NCBI GenBank assembly: GCA_947258985.1
Contig: CAMYKI010000022.1
Span: 1 to 40,144 of the forward strand
Direction: 5' to 3'
Length of the DNA: 40,144 nucleotides
DNA from: an uncultured Acidimicrobiaceae bacterium
GTDB lineage: Bacteria > Actinomycetota > Acidimicrobiia > Spongiisociales > UBA5794
A model generated the notes under the pieces. It was not told where the DNA came from. It ran no database searches and worked only from the letters and a program-made list of their open reading frames with translations. This document shows, piece after piece, positions 16,656 to 24,673 of this stretch. Every line of letters starts with the position of its first letter. The stretch's first letter is position 1. A program made the position numbers and the translations under genes.

Positions 16656-17927
16656 TTATCTGACGGGGGGCTCCGGCAGCTTTGCGGGCAGGGGGACCGG
16701 TTGCGGCGGGCCGAAAAGGTGACCTCCTTCTGTCCACAGTGCGATACCTAGGGCGCAGGCACCGAGGACGGCGAAAGCAATGATCAGCGGCAGGACCGAG
16801 TCGGTGTAGAGCTGATCGATCACAGCCCCGATAGTGGCGCCGCCCGCTACGGAGATCGTGCCGGTCAGAGCGGAAGCGGTCCCGGCGATGTGACCCATCG
16901 GCCACATGGCGAGCGTATTGAAGTTGGGTATCAGGGACGCGTGCATAAACCCGATCATCGCCAGCCCGACTATGAACACCGGGAAGCTGGGGTTGCCGCC
17001 AGCCGCCGCGGCGACTCCCCAGAAAGTGAACCCGCCGATGACGTACAGGATGAGGAAGGTATGCACTATCCGCTTGGTGCCGATCCTGTCGACGAGCACT
17101 CCGTTGGTCACCATGGCCAGACCCATGACGGCGGCGATCCCGCCAAAGATGAATGGAAACTCGTCGGGCCGCCCATAGAAGTCGCCGAAGATCCGCTCGG
17201 AACTCGCCAGGTAGGAGCTGAACGCCCCGAAAGTCATCGTTCTGGCGAGGGTGTAGCCGAGCGTCTGGCGGTTGGTCAACGCCTCACGGGTCGCCCCGAA
17301 TATGGCGGCCCGGTCGAGTGGTCTCCGATTGGCGGGATCGAGCGTTTCCGGGAGCAACCTGGCCCAAACGGCGACGACGCCCGCCGCCACTGCGCCGAAG
17401 ACGAACACCGATTGCCACGGAAACAGCGCCAGCAGGCCGGCTCCGATTGATGGCGCTAACACTGGAACCATGATGAAGATGGCAAGTATGTAGGACATCG
17501 CCTTGGCCATTTCCTCGCCCGAATAGACGTCCCTGACGATGGACACAGAAACCACGCGGGGCGAGGCGGCCCCGATACCCCAGATCAGTCGGCTCAGCAG
17601 CACCAGTTCGAGGGTCGGGGCCAGGGCAGCGCCGATGGCACCGATGGCGTAGAGCAGAAGACCGCCGTACAGCACCGGCTTGCGTCCGAATCTGTCGGCA
17701 AGCGGTCCGTAGAAGTACTGCGCAAACGCCAGACCGATCAGAAAAGCCGTGACGACCTGGGCTACCCGCGACGAATCCGGGTCAAGTCCGAAGTGTTCGC
17801 GCATTTCGTCGAGGGCAGGCAGCATCAGGTCGATGCCGAGTGCTGCCAGGGCCATGATCATTGAGAGCAGCGCGGTGAAATGGGTTCGGCTGAGAGTGCC
17901 GCGGCCGGCTTCGGTGGCTAACTGCAT
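16656..17927 (-). CDS. MFS drug-efflux type transporter, Bcr/CflA family
   Basis: The 423-residue product shows about twelve membrane helices. The family signs are near the N-terminus: LGIDLMLPALDEMREHFGL, VVTAFLIGLAFAQYFYGPLA and DRFGRKPVLYGG, as in Bcr and CflA, which export drugs, sulfonamides or sulfur compounds with a proton gradient. The later GVLVDRIGTKRIV and GTASALTGTISVAGGATIG also fit. Substrate unknown. A TACCGT hexamer at 17954-17959 (minus strand), 26 bases upstream of the ATG, may be the -10. It is followed by deoD on the same strand after 107 bases. Confidence 0.85.
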   Translation of the reverse strand: MQLATEAGRGTLSRTHFTALLSMIMALAALGIDLMLPALDEMREHFGLDPDSSRVAQVVTAFLIGLAFAQYFYGPLADRFGRKPVLYGGLLLYAIGAIGAALAPTLELVLLSRLIWGIGAASPRVVSVSIVRDVYSGEEMAKAMSYILAIFIMVPVLAPSIGAGLLALFPWQSVFVFGAVAAGVVAVWARLLPETLDPANRRPLDRAAIFGATREALTNRQTLGYTLARTMTFGAFSSYLASSERIFGDFYGRPDEFPFIFGGIAAVMGLAMVTNGVLVDRIGTKRIVHTFLILYVIGGFTFWGVAAAAGGNPSFPVFIVGLAMIGFMHASLIPNFNTLAMWPMGHIAGTASALTGTISVAGGATIGAVIDQLYTDSVLPLIIAFAVLGACALGIALWTEGGHLFGPPQPVPLPAKLPEPPVR

Positions 17928-17987
17928 CTGGCTGCTCGGATTGGGAGCAATTGACGGTAGTCGGCGGTCGGGTGTCCTCTCGAAACG

Positions 17988-18926
17988 TCAGTAGGCGAGC
18001 GTGAGTGTCCGGTGATGCTCGCCCATGGTCGCCGCATCCGGCCCGAGCACGGCACTTTCCCAGAGGGCGTAGTCGAGAGCCGGGGTAGTTACCGGGTTGC
18101 CTCGCTTGCGGAGGGCTGCAGCGAGACGATCTCCGCTGAAGACGGTCGCCCAGCGAATCGCCAACTCCCATGGCGATTCCTTCAGCACCAGTTTGCGTGC
18201 GTCCACAGTGGCGGCCAGTTCATTGCCGTAGACGAGAATTCCGTGGTGACGGAACACCCGGGGAAGCATGTAGTCCGGATAGACCGGCAGTCGATCCAAA
18301 GCGGAGAACGGCCGGCCCCCGCCCGCCGACATCATCGCCGTCGCTAGTCGGGCAAGTTTGTGGAAGGGGAGCCTTCCCGCAGCGGAGACAGGGGCGTCGT
18401 TGAAACCAGTGACGCGGTCGACGAGAAGCGCCGCGACCGATTCCGCATCGAAGTCTGCTTCGGCAACCAGATTGGCGGCCGAGCCCTCCCAGTCATCCTG
18501 CAAACTCGCGGCGACCTGCCCTAGCTGCTCCCAGCGCTCATCCAGCAACTGCAGGGTGCCCGTGCCGGCGAAGAACGTTGTTGCCGTTGTCTGCTCGAAG
18601 GTGTCCAGGCGAACTATCCCGTCGTCGAGCACTCTGCTGAAACAGGAGAAGATCGCTGGTGCGTCGTCGAGATCGGCGCCCTGATAGTGAGTAGTCCACA
18701 TTTGCTCGCCTTCTGGCGGCCAGATACATGCAAGGACCGAGCAGGCAAGAACGCAGAGGTTGTACCAGTTCGCATCATCGAGTCCCCGGGGGAGTCCCGT
18801 GTAGTCCCAGCGGGGAAGATGAAACGCCCTGTCGGACCACTCGTCGGCCAATGCCTCGATTGCCGGATCGGAGATGGTGACGCCCCAATCAACCGGCGGA
18901 CGATCGTTGCGGATGTCTACTTCCAT
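17988..18926 (-). CDS. Queuosine-salvage (DUF2419/Qng1-like) nucleotide N-glycosylase family protein
   Basis: ATG 18926 gives 312 residues; the longer frame to 19106 would cross the divergent gene and has no conserved content. Landmarks are FHLPRWDYTGLP and WYNLCVLACSVLACIWPP near the N-terminus, RLPFHKLARLATAMM in the middle, and PVYPDYMLPRVFRHHGILVY with ELAIRWATV near the C-terminus. This order and spacing match the DUF2419 family (human QNG1), which releases queuine from queuosine 5'-monophosphate so that the base can be reused in tRNA; some bacteria have it. I assign the family from remembered motifs, so the enzyme activity is likely but not certain. It stands 60 bases upstream of the MFS gene on the same strand. 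Confidence 0.68.
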   Translation of the reverse strand: MEVDIRNDRPPVDWGVTISDPAIEALADEWSDRAFHLPRWDYTGLPRGLDDANWYNLCVLACSVLACIWPPEGEQMWTTHYQGADLDDAPAIFSCFSRVLDDGIVRLDTFEQTTATTFFAGTGTLQLLDERWEQLGQVAASLQDDWEGSAANLVAEADFDAESVAALLVDRVTGFNDAPVSAAGRLPFHKLARLATAMMSAGGGRPFSALDRLPVYPDYMLPRVFRHHGILVYGNELAATVDARKLVLKESPWELAIRWATVFSGDRLAAALRKRGNPVTTPALDYALWESAVLGPDAATMGEHHRTLTLAY

Positions 18927-19084
18927 TGGGGTATCTGTCTCTCTGCTTGCGTTGGCGGGTCGGGGCGGAGCCGTGCCTCCAGCCCGGCGACGCCGCAAGT
19001 GATGATTGCCGTCTTCATCAAGTCGATTATGGCCGCTTGCGGCCGGGCAGGATCCACCACGACCTCCCGGCCTATCCTGAGGAC

Positions 19085-20878
19085 ATGAGTAACTATCGCC
19101 CCCCACTTCGTGACATTCGGTTTGTGCTCGAGCACATCGGCGGACTGGAGGGATTGTCTGCCCTCCCCGGATTCGAGCATGTCGAGGCAGATGATGTGTA
19201 TGGCGCGCTCGATGAAGCCGGCCGGTTCTTCTCGGAAGTTGTTGCGCCGACCAACCGCATCGGTGATGAGAACGGCATCACCTGGAACGCCGACGGGTCG
19301 GTGACCGTCCCGGACGAAATGACTGCGGCATACCGGCAGTATGTCGACGCCGGGTGGGGGGCCGTGAAGGGCGACATGGAGTACGGAGGCCACGGTTTCC
19401 CCGCGGTTATGGCCACGGCCATCCAGGAAATGTTGACCTCCGCAAACATGGCCTTTTCGCTGTGCCCAATGCTCACTTCGAGCGCGGTGGAAGCGTTGGA
19501 GCATCACGGCTCGGATGAGCTCAAGGCGGTCTATTTGGAGAAACTGAACACGGGTGAGTGGGCGGGCACGATGGCGCTCACCGAACCGGAAGCGGGGTCC
19601 GACGTCGGAGCCTTGCGGGCGAAGGCCTGGCAGGAGGACGACGGATCGTGGCGGGTTCAGGGAACGAAGATCTTCATCACCTGGGGCGAACACGAGATGG
19701 CGGAGAACATCATTCATTTCGTTCTCGCACGGGCTCCAGAAGCGCCGCCCGGGACCAAGGGCATCTCATTGTTCCTGGTTCCGAAGTATCTCGTCAACGA
19801 CGACGGCAGCCTTGGCGAGCGCAACGATGTGGAGTGTGTCGGCGTCGAGCACAAGGTGGGGATACACGCCAGCCCCACCGCAGTAATGGCTTACGGCGAG
19901 CAGCAGGGATCGATCGCATATCTGGTTGGCGACGTCAACGCCGGCATGCGCTGCATGTTCACGATGATGAACGATGCCCGTCTCCATGTTGGTCTCGAAG
20001 GTCTCGGGCTATCCGAGCGGGCTTATCAGCTGGCTCTCGGCTACGCCTTGGAGCGCAAACAGGGCCGGGCGATCGGTGCGCCGAAGGGCCATGCATCTCC
20101 CATCATCGAACACCCCGATGTACGTCGCATGCTCATGACGATGAAGGCGAACGTCGAGGCGATGCGGTCACTGATCTTCGACGCGGTGGCGGCAGGGGAT
20201 CTGCGCAATCATGGCGAAGATGAGCGGGCCCGCATACTGGGGAGTAACCGTATGGCGCTTCTGACCCCGGTGGCGAAAGCCTGGGCGACGGATCTCGGAG
20301 TCGAGATGACTTCACTCGGTGTGCAAATCCATGGCGGAATGGGGTTCGTCGAAGAAGCCGGGGCCGCCCAGCACTGGCGCGACTCCCGTATCGCTCCCAT
20401 CTATGAAGGGACGAACGGAATCCAGGCGATCGACCTGGTCCTGCGGAAACTGCCCCTCGATGAAGGCCGGGTAGTGACGGGATACTTGGATGAGATGGAC
20501 GAGACCGCGACCCAACTGGCAGAGTCCACCGACGGGTTGTCGGCAATGGCCGGGCCCCTACGCGAAGCGGTTGGCGGGCTCCGGGCGACAACGGAGTGGC
20601 TCCTTGACGGAACCGATCCGAGTGACGCGTTGGCCGGGGCTACTCCATATCTCCGCCAGTTCGGGGTAGTGGCAGGCGGCTACTACCTGGCAAAGAGCGC
20701 GCTCATTGCCAAGAGGTTGCTGGCGGAAGACGGTGACGATTCCTGGCTGCAAGCCAAGATCGACACCGCGGTGTTCTACGCACACCAGATCCTTCCTCAG
20801 GCTGCGGGAGCGGCGCCCGCGGTGACCGCAGGGGCCGATCAACTGTTCGCCGTCGACACCGAGATGCTCGGCCAATAG
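19085..20878 (+). CDS. Acyl-CoA dehydrogenase, long DmdC-like subtype
   Basis: ATG 19085 gives 597 residues, longer than the roughly 380 of classic acyl-CoA dehydrogenases but right for the DmdC/FadE subgroup, which begins with YRPPLRDIRFVL. FAD and substrate signs are MALTEPEAGSDVGALR, FITWGEHEMAENI and QIHGGMGFVEE; the catalytic base is probably Glu441 in PIYEGTNGIQAIDL. Relatives include 3-methylmercaptopropionyl-CoA dehydrogenase (DMSP demethylation) and fatty-acyl-CoA dehydrogenases, and the sequence alone does not choose. A TATCCT hexamer (19073-19078) stands 6 bases before the ATG, with GAGGA inside the gap, so the message may be leaderless or nearly so. No other beta-oxidation gene adjoins it. 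Confidence 0.87.
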   Translation: MSNYRPPLRDIRFVLEHIGGLEGLSALPGFEHVEADDVYGALDEAGRFFSEVVAPTNRIGDENGITWNADGSVTVPDEMTAAYRQYVDAGWGAVKGDMEYGGHGFPAVMATAIQEMLTSANMAFSLCPMLTSSAVEALEHHGSDELKAVYLEKLNTGEWAGTMALTEPEAGSDVGALRAKAWQEDDGSWRVQGTKIFITWGEHEMAENIIHFVLARAPEAPPGTKGISLFLVPKYLVNDDGSLGERNDVECVGVEHKVGIHASPTAVMAYGEQQGSIAYLVGDVNAGMRCMFTMMNDARLHVGLEGLGLSERAYQLALGYALERKQGRAIGAPKGHASPIIEHPDVRRMLMTMKANVEAMRSLIFDAVAAGDLRNHGEDERARILGSNRMALLTPVAKAWATDLGVEMTSLGVQIHGGMGFVEEAGAAQHWRDSRIAPIYEGTNGIQAIDLVLRKLPLDEGRVVTGYLDEMDETATQLAESTDGLSAMAGPLREAVGGLRATTEWLLDGTDPSDALAGATPYLRQFGVVAGGYYLAKSALIAKRLLAEDGDDSWLQAKIDTAVFYAHQILPQAAGAAPAVTAGADQLFAVDTEMLGQ

Positions 20879-20906
20879 GAGCCGGGGCCACTACCGTCGA
20901 GGCGTC

Positions 20907-21896
20907 ATGAAGAAGTTCATCAGCGGCTTTCTGGGTGCGCTCGGCGCGATTGCGGCGTTGGCCGCTCTCCGACCAAGGAAACAGGCGGAGAGGCCGGTCG
21001 CTGTCGCCGATCCGTCAGTGGCTGCCACGCACTGGTCCGACGAGCCAAAGTCGGTGGTCAAAGCGGTGGTTGGTCGGCTGCGAGAGCACCACATGCCGAT
21101 GATTGCCGGCAGCCTCGCGTACTACGCATTCCTCGCCCTTTTCCCGATGGCGATCGCCGCGGTTTCCATCTACGGGTTGGTACTCGACCCGGCCGACCTG
21201 GCAACTCAGATCGAAGAGATATCCTCTGCGCTGCCTGAGGAGACCGCGGTGTTTATCGAGGCCCAGCTAACCGACGTCGTTGAATCCTCCGGTTCGGGGC
21301 TTGGCTATACGGCCGTGATCAGCATCGTCATTGCGCTCTGGTCCGCATCGGCCGGTACCAAGGCACTGATCACAGGAATCGACATTGCATACGACACACC
21401 GGAGGATCGTCCTTTTGTGGTGCTGCGCGGGATGGCGTTTCTCATCACGATTGGCCTGATCATCTTCATTACCGTCGCTGCATCGGCGGTGACCTTCCTG
21501 CCCGATCTAATGGCGGAGATCGGTGCTGGGGACGAGACCCGTCGAGCTATCGAGATCGCGCGGTGGCCGGTGATACTCCTTGCTGTGATCGTTGGCCTCG
21601 GCCTTCTCTACAAGATCGCCCCGAACCGTCCGGCATCGAAGTCGCCGTGGGTCTCCTACGGGGCGATTGCGGTTGCGCTTCTCTGGCTACTCGCCACGCT
21701 CGGGTTCTCGCTGTATGTGAACACTCTCGGGTCGTTCAACGCCACATACGGAACGTTGGCCGGAATCGTGGTGCTGCTGCTGTGGTTCTTCATTTCCGGT
21801 CTGATCGTGCTTGCCGGAGCAGAACTCAACTCGGAGCTCGAATCGCGCAATCTGGCGCACAAGGGGCCCGGACTGGCGGTTCGGTCTCTCATCTGA
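20907..21896 (+). CDS. YihY/virulence factor BrkB family membrane protein
   Basis: The 329-residue product starts at ATG 20907, 28 bases after the dehydrogenase. After a hydrophobic N-terminal stretch and a polar region, the family core begins with MPMIAGSLAYYAFLALFP, then IVIALWSASAGTKALITGID, a series of about six membrane helices, GSFNATYGTLAGIVVLLLWF and LIVLAGAELNSEL, all characteristic of YihY/BrkB. Members have been proposed to be transporters, but no substrate is firmly known. TACCGT (20892-20897) ends 9 bases before the ATG and there is no good Shine-Dalgarno site, so it may be leaderless. Confidence 0.9.
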   Translation: MKKFISGFLGALGAIAALAALRPRKQAERPVAVADPSVAATHWSDEPKSVVKAVVGRLREHHMPMIAGSLAYYAFLALFPMAIAAVSIYGLVLDPADLATQIEEISSALPEETAVFIEAQLTDVVESSGSGLGYTAVISIVIALWSASAGTKALITGIDIAYDTPEDRPFVVLRGMAFLITIGLIIFITVAASAVTFLPDLMAEIGAGDETRRAIEIARWPVILLAVIVGLGLLYKIAPNRPASKSPWVSYGAIAVALLWLLATLGFSLYVNTLGSFNATYGTLAGIVVLLLWFFISGLIVLAGAELNSELESRNLAHKGPGLAVRSLI

Positions 21897-21988
21897 GACG
21901 AAACGGCGAGATCGAGACCCGTTCCGACTAGGTTGGAGTTGCTCAGCGCCGTCGGGGGACGGCGGAGTGCCTCCACTATTCGAGATGA

Positions 21989-23221
21989 ATGATGACTTCC
22001 ACTGAAACAGCAACCTTCGAGTCGCTCGGCGTCGAGGACGATCTCGTGACCCTGCTCACATCGCAAGGTATCGAATCACCGTTCCCGATCCAGGCTCTAA
22101 CGATCCCTGATGCCCTCGAAGGTCGCGACGTCTGCGGCAAGGCAAAGACCGGCTCCGGCAAGACGCTCGCGTTCGGTCTGCCGATGGTTCAGCAGCTCGA
22201 TGAAGCCTCGCCGAAGAAGCCGCTTGCGCTCGTCCTGGTTCCCACCCGGGAGTTGGCGCAACAGGTGACCATGGTGCTCGAGACACTGGCGGCGGCCCGC
22301 GGTCTCAAGACCACCGCCGTTTACGGCGGGTCGCCGATGGGCGCACAAATCAAGGCGCTGCGGAGCGGTGTAGAGATCGTCATCGCCACCCCGGGCAGGC
22401 TGATCGATCTGATTGAACGCAAGGAAGTATCTCTCGACGAGGTTCGCGTCGTGACTATCGACGAAGCCGATCAGATGGCCGATATGGGTTTCCTGCCCCA
22501 GGTCCGCCGGATCATGAGCGGGGTATCGACCGAGCACCAGACACTGCTGTTCTCGGCAACGCTTGACGGCCAGGTGGGGACCCTGGTGAGCGCGTATATG
22601 GAGCAGCCCGCCCGTCACGATGCCGAACCCGGCGACGAGCAGGTCGACACCATGGAGCATCGCTTCCTGAAGGTGCATCACATGGACAAAGTGAAGATGG
22701 CGGCCGCAATCGCCGAGACATCCACCCGCACCCTGTTGTTCACGCGTACCAAGGCCGAATGCGACCGGGTGGCACGGGATCTGCAGAAGATCGGTGTTGA
22801 AGCACGGGCGATCCACGGCGACCTGCAACAGCGTCAGCGGGACCAGGCGCTTGCCGGATTCGCCTCAGGAGCCAACCCCGTTCTGGTAGCCACCAACGTC
22901 GCTGCCCGCGGGCTGCACATCGACGATGTCGATGTGGTCGTCCACTACGACCCACCGGACGACCCCAAGACATATGTGCATCGTTCAGGCCGGACGGCCC
23001 GGGCCGGGGAATCCGGACTGGTGGTCACGTTCGTGGAGTGGGATCAGGTAAACGAGGTTCTCGGGATCCAGCGGCGAGCCGGATTGAACGTCCCCATCAT
23101 CAAGATGTTCTCCAATGACGAGCGCGTTGCGGATCTGTCGTCGTGGGAGCCCGATCCGGAACTGGCTCCGTTCCGGGGGAAACGATCCCATCCTATGTCA
23201 CGCGGCCGGCGTCGCCGCTAG
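21989..23221 (+). CDS. DEAD-box ATP-dependent RNA helicase
   Basis: The 410-residue product (ATG 21989 or the next codon at 21992) carries all helicase motifs: Phe and Q motif (FESLGV...[11 protein letters not shown]), motif I AKTGSGKT (52-59), PTRELA, TPGRL, DEAD (158-161), SAT (189-191), then in the second RecA domain [33 protein letters not shown] and [10 protein letters not shown]. The C-terminal extension is only a short basic tail ([14 protein letters not shown]), so it is a minimal RhlE-like enzyme that probably unwinds structured RNA in the cytoplasm. A TAGGTT hexamer at 21929-21934 may be the -10 of its promoter. The cyclophilin gene follows. Confidence 0.93.
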   Translation: MMTSTETATFESLGVEDDLVTLLTSQGIESPFPIQALTIPDALEGRDVCGKAKTGSGKTLAFGLPMVQQLDEASPKKPLALVLVPTRELAQQVTMVLETLAAARGLKTTAVYGGSPMGAQIKALRSGVEIVIATPGRLIDLIERKEVSLDEVRVVTIDEADQMADMGFLPQVRRIMSGVSTEHQTLLFSATLDGQVGTLVSAYMEQPARHDAEPGDEQVDTMEHRFLKVHHMDKVKMAAAIAETSTRTLLFTRTKAECDRVARDLQKIGVEARAIHGDLQQRQRDQALAGFASGANPVLVATNVAARGLHIDDVDVVVHYDPPDDPKTYVHRSGRTARAGESGLVVTFVEWDQVNEVLGIQRRAGLNVPIIKMFSNDERVADLSSWEPDPELAPFRGKRSHPMSRGRRRR

Positions 23222-23270
23222 TCGGCCGACTGCTACCCATCGCCATACCCATTCAAGAAACGGAGACAGC

Positions 23271-23777
23271 ATGACTCAGTACGACTCCCAACCCGAGATG
23301 ACGATCGACCTCGCCAAGAGCTATTCGGCGACCCTGCACACCAACCACGGTGACATCTCGATCGACTTTGATGCGGTCAAGTCTCCGCTCACGGTCAACA
23401 ACTTCGTCTTCCTGGCCGGCGAGGGCTTCTACGACGGGGTGATCTTTCACCGCGTGATTTCCGGGTTCATGATTCAGGGTGGTGACCCCACCGGAACAGG
23501 CATGGGCGGACCCGGCTACAAGTTCCGCGACGAGATCGAGGGTGCGGGCAAGTACGACAGAGGCACGGTGGCGATGGCCAACGCCGGCCCCAACACCAAT
23601 GGCTCTCAGTTCTTCATCTGCCATACCGACGTCGGGCTGCCACACTCCTACACGATCTTCGGCAAAGTGACTTCCGGGTTGGATGCCGTCGATTCCATTG
23701 CCGGCACGCCCACGGGCGCTCAGGACCGACCCGTCGAGGACTGTGTGATCAACTCGGTCACGATCACCGAGTCATAG
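23271..23777 (+). CDS. Cyclophilin-type peptidyl-prolyl cis-trans isomerase
   Basis: ATG 23271, 5 bases after CGGAGA, gives 168 residues; the longer frame from 23115 lies inside the helicase gene. The cyclophilin core is complete: [53 protein letters not shown] and YTIFGKV, including the catalytic Arg of FHR. There is no signal peptide or lipobox, so it acts in the cytoplasm as a protein-folding isomerase. It lies between the helicase gene and the VOC gene on the same strand. Confidence 0.94.
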   Translation: MTQYDSQPEMTIDLAKSYSATLHTNHGDISIDFDAVKSPLTVNNFVFLAGEGFYDGVIFHRVISGFMIQGGDPTGTGMGGPGYKFRDEIEGAGKYDRGTVAMANAGPNTNGSQFFICHTDVGLPHSYTIFGKVTSGLDAVDSIAGTPTGAQDRPVEDCVINSVTITES

Positions 23778-23797
23778 GCAACGTGGTGGGACCTCAC

Positions 23798-24190
23798 ATG
23801 AGAATGGCCGGGCCGGTGCTCGATGCCGCCGATCCTGTGGCGCTCGCCGAGTTTTATGGGCGGCTCCTCGGCTGGGAGATTGTCGATAGGGAAGGTCCCA
23901 AACCCGGCTATCCGGCGGAGGACGGCTGGGCCAAGATCAGGTCAACCGACGGAACGTCCAAGATGGAGTTCCAGTGGGAACGGAACTACAAACCTCCGAC
24001 CTGGCCATCCGTCCCGGGGGAGCAACTGATGATGATCCATCTCGACATAGAAGTTGGCGACCTGGAGGAAGGCGTTGCCTGGGCTGCGCAGCACGGCGCC
24101 CGGCGTGCCGATCATCAACCGCAAGAAGGGGTCGCGGTGATGTTCGACCCGGAAGGTCACCCGTTTTGCCTCTTCAGCGTCTCGGTGTAG
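23798..24190 (+). CDS. VOC (glyoxalase/bleomycin-resistance fold) protein
   Basis: ATG 23798 has GGTGGG 7 bases upstream and gives 130 residues; an in-frame GTG at 23783 would add five. The order is a single VOC domain: GPVLDAADPVALAEFYGRLL, LGWEIVDREGP, MIHLDIEVGDLEEGVAWA and FDPEGHPFCLF. The pattern is that of the Glyoxalase_6-like group common in actinomycetes. Candidate metal-binding positions (His in MIHLDI, Glu in DPEGHPF) are present, but the reaction is unknown. It is separated by 20 bases from the cyclophilin gene and converges on whiB. Confidence 0.85.
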   Translation: MRMAGPVLDAADPVALAEFYGRLLGWEIVDREGPKPGYPAEDGWAKIRSTDGTSKMEFQWERNYKPPTWPSVPGEQLMMIHLDIEVGDLEEGVAWAAQHGARRADHQPQEGVAVMFDPEGHPFCLFSVSV

Positions 24191-24199
24191 TCGAAGGGC

Positions 24200-24487
24200 C
24201 TAGCTGGCTCGCTTGCGGCGTTCCTGGTCGCGCATGCGGCGGCGCAGTCGACGACGGTCTCCTGCACTCATTCCACCCCAGACACCTTCCGTCTGGTTGG
24301 TTGCCAGTGCGTAGCTGAGACATTGTTCCTGGGCGGGGCAAAGGGCGCAGATCTCCTTGGCCGGCATTGCAGCCGCTTCGTCTTCGCTGGGAGGGAAGAA
24401 GACTTCGGAGTCCATTCCGGCGCAGGATGAATCTTCCCGCCAATCACGCTCGGGCTCCCAAACCTGACCGTCTAATGCCATCACCAT
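24200..24487 (-). CDS. WhiB-family iron-sulfur transcriptional regulator
   Basis: ATG 24487, with GAAGG upstream, gives 95 residues; a longer frame to 24601 is possible but its added residues look non-coding. Four Cys (22, 47, 50, 56; spacing CxxC then five residues to the last) form the [4Fe-4S] site, followed by the turn EGVWGGMS (67-74) and a very basic tail (RRRLRRRMRDQERRKR) for DNA contact. This family is restricted to Actinomycetota and their phages, and members regulate through sigma factor contacts. The exact subclass (WhiB1/2-like) cannot be fixed from sequence alone. The 187 bases upstream, up to the divergent PPDK gene, presumably hold its promoter; I see no convincing operator there. 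Confidence 0.93.
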   Translation of the reverse strand: MVMALDGQVWEPERDWREDSSCAGMDSEVFFPPSEDEAAAMPAKEICALCPAQEQCLSYALATNQTEGVWGGMSAGDRRRLRRRMRDQERRKRAS

Positions 24488-24673
24488 TTGTACACCGCCT
24501 TCTCGGGCGCAAGTAACCTCTATAACGCAAATTGCAGTCCACCTATTCCTCTGCTGAGGAGGGCGGAGGCCGATGATGCACGCACATCGCGCCCCGGTCA
24601 AGACATTTTCACCGTCTGTGCATTTGGTTCGTTGCCGCCACAGCAGCCGGATTGAGCACCCTGGAGGTCCACA

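Noticed and set aside
18927-19106. Upstream start for the queuosine-salvage protein at 19106
   Set aside because: The added 60 residues are not conserved in character and overlap the start of the acyl-CoA dehydrogenase gene.
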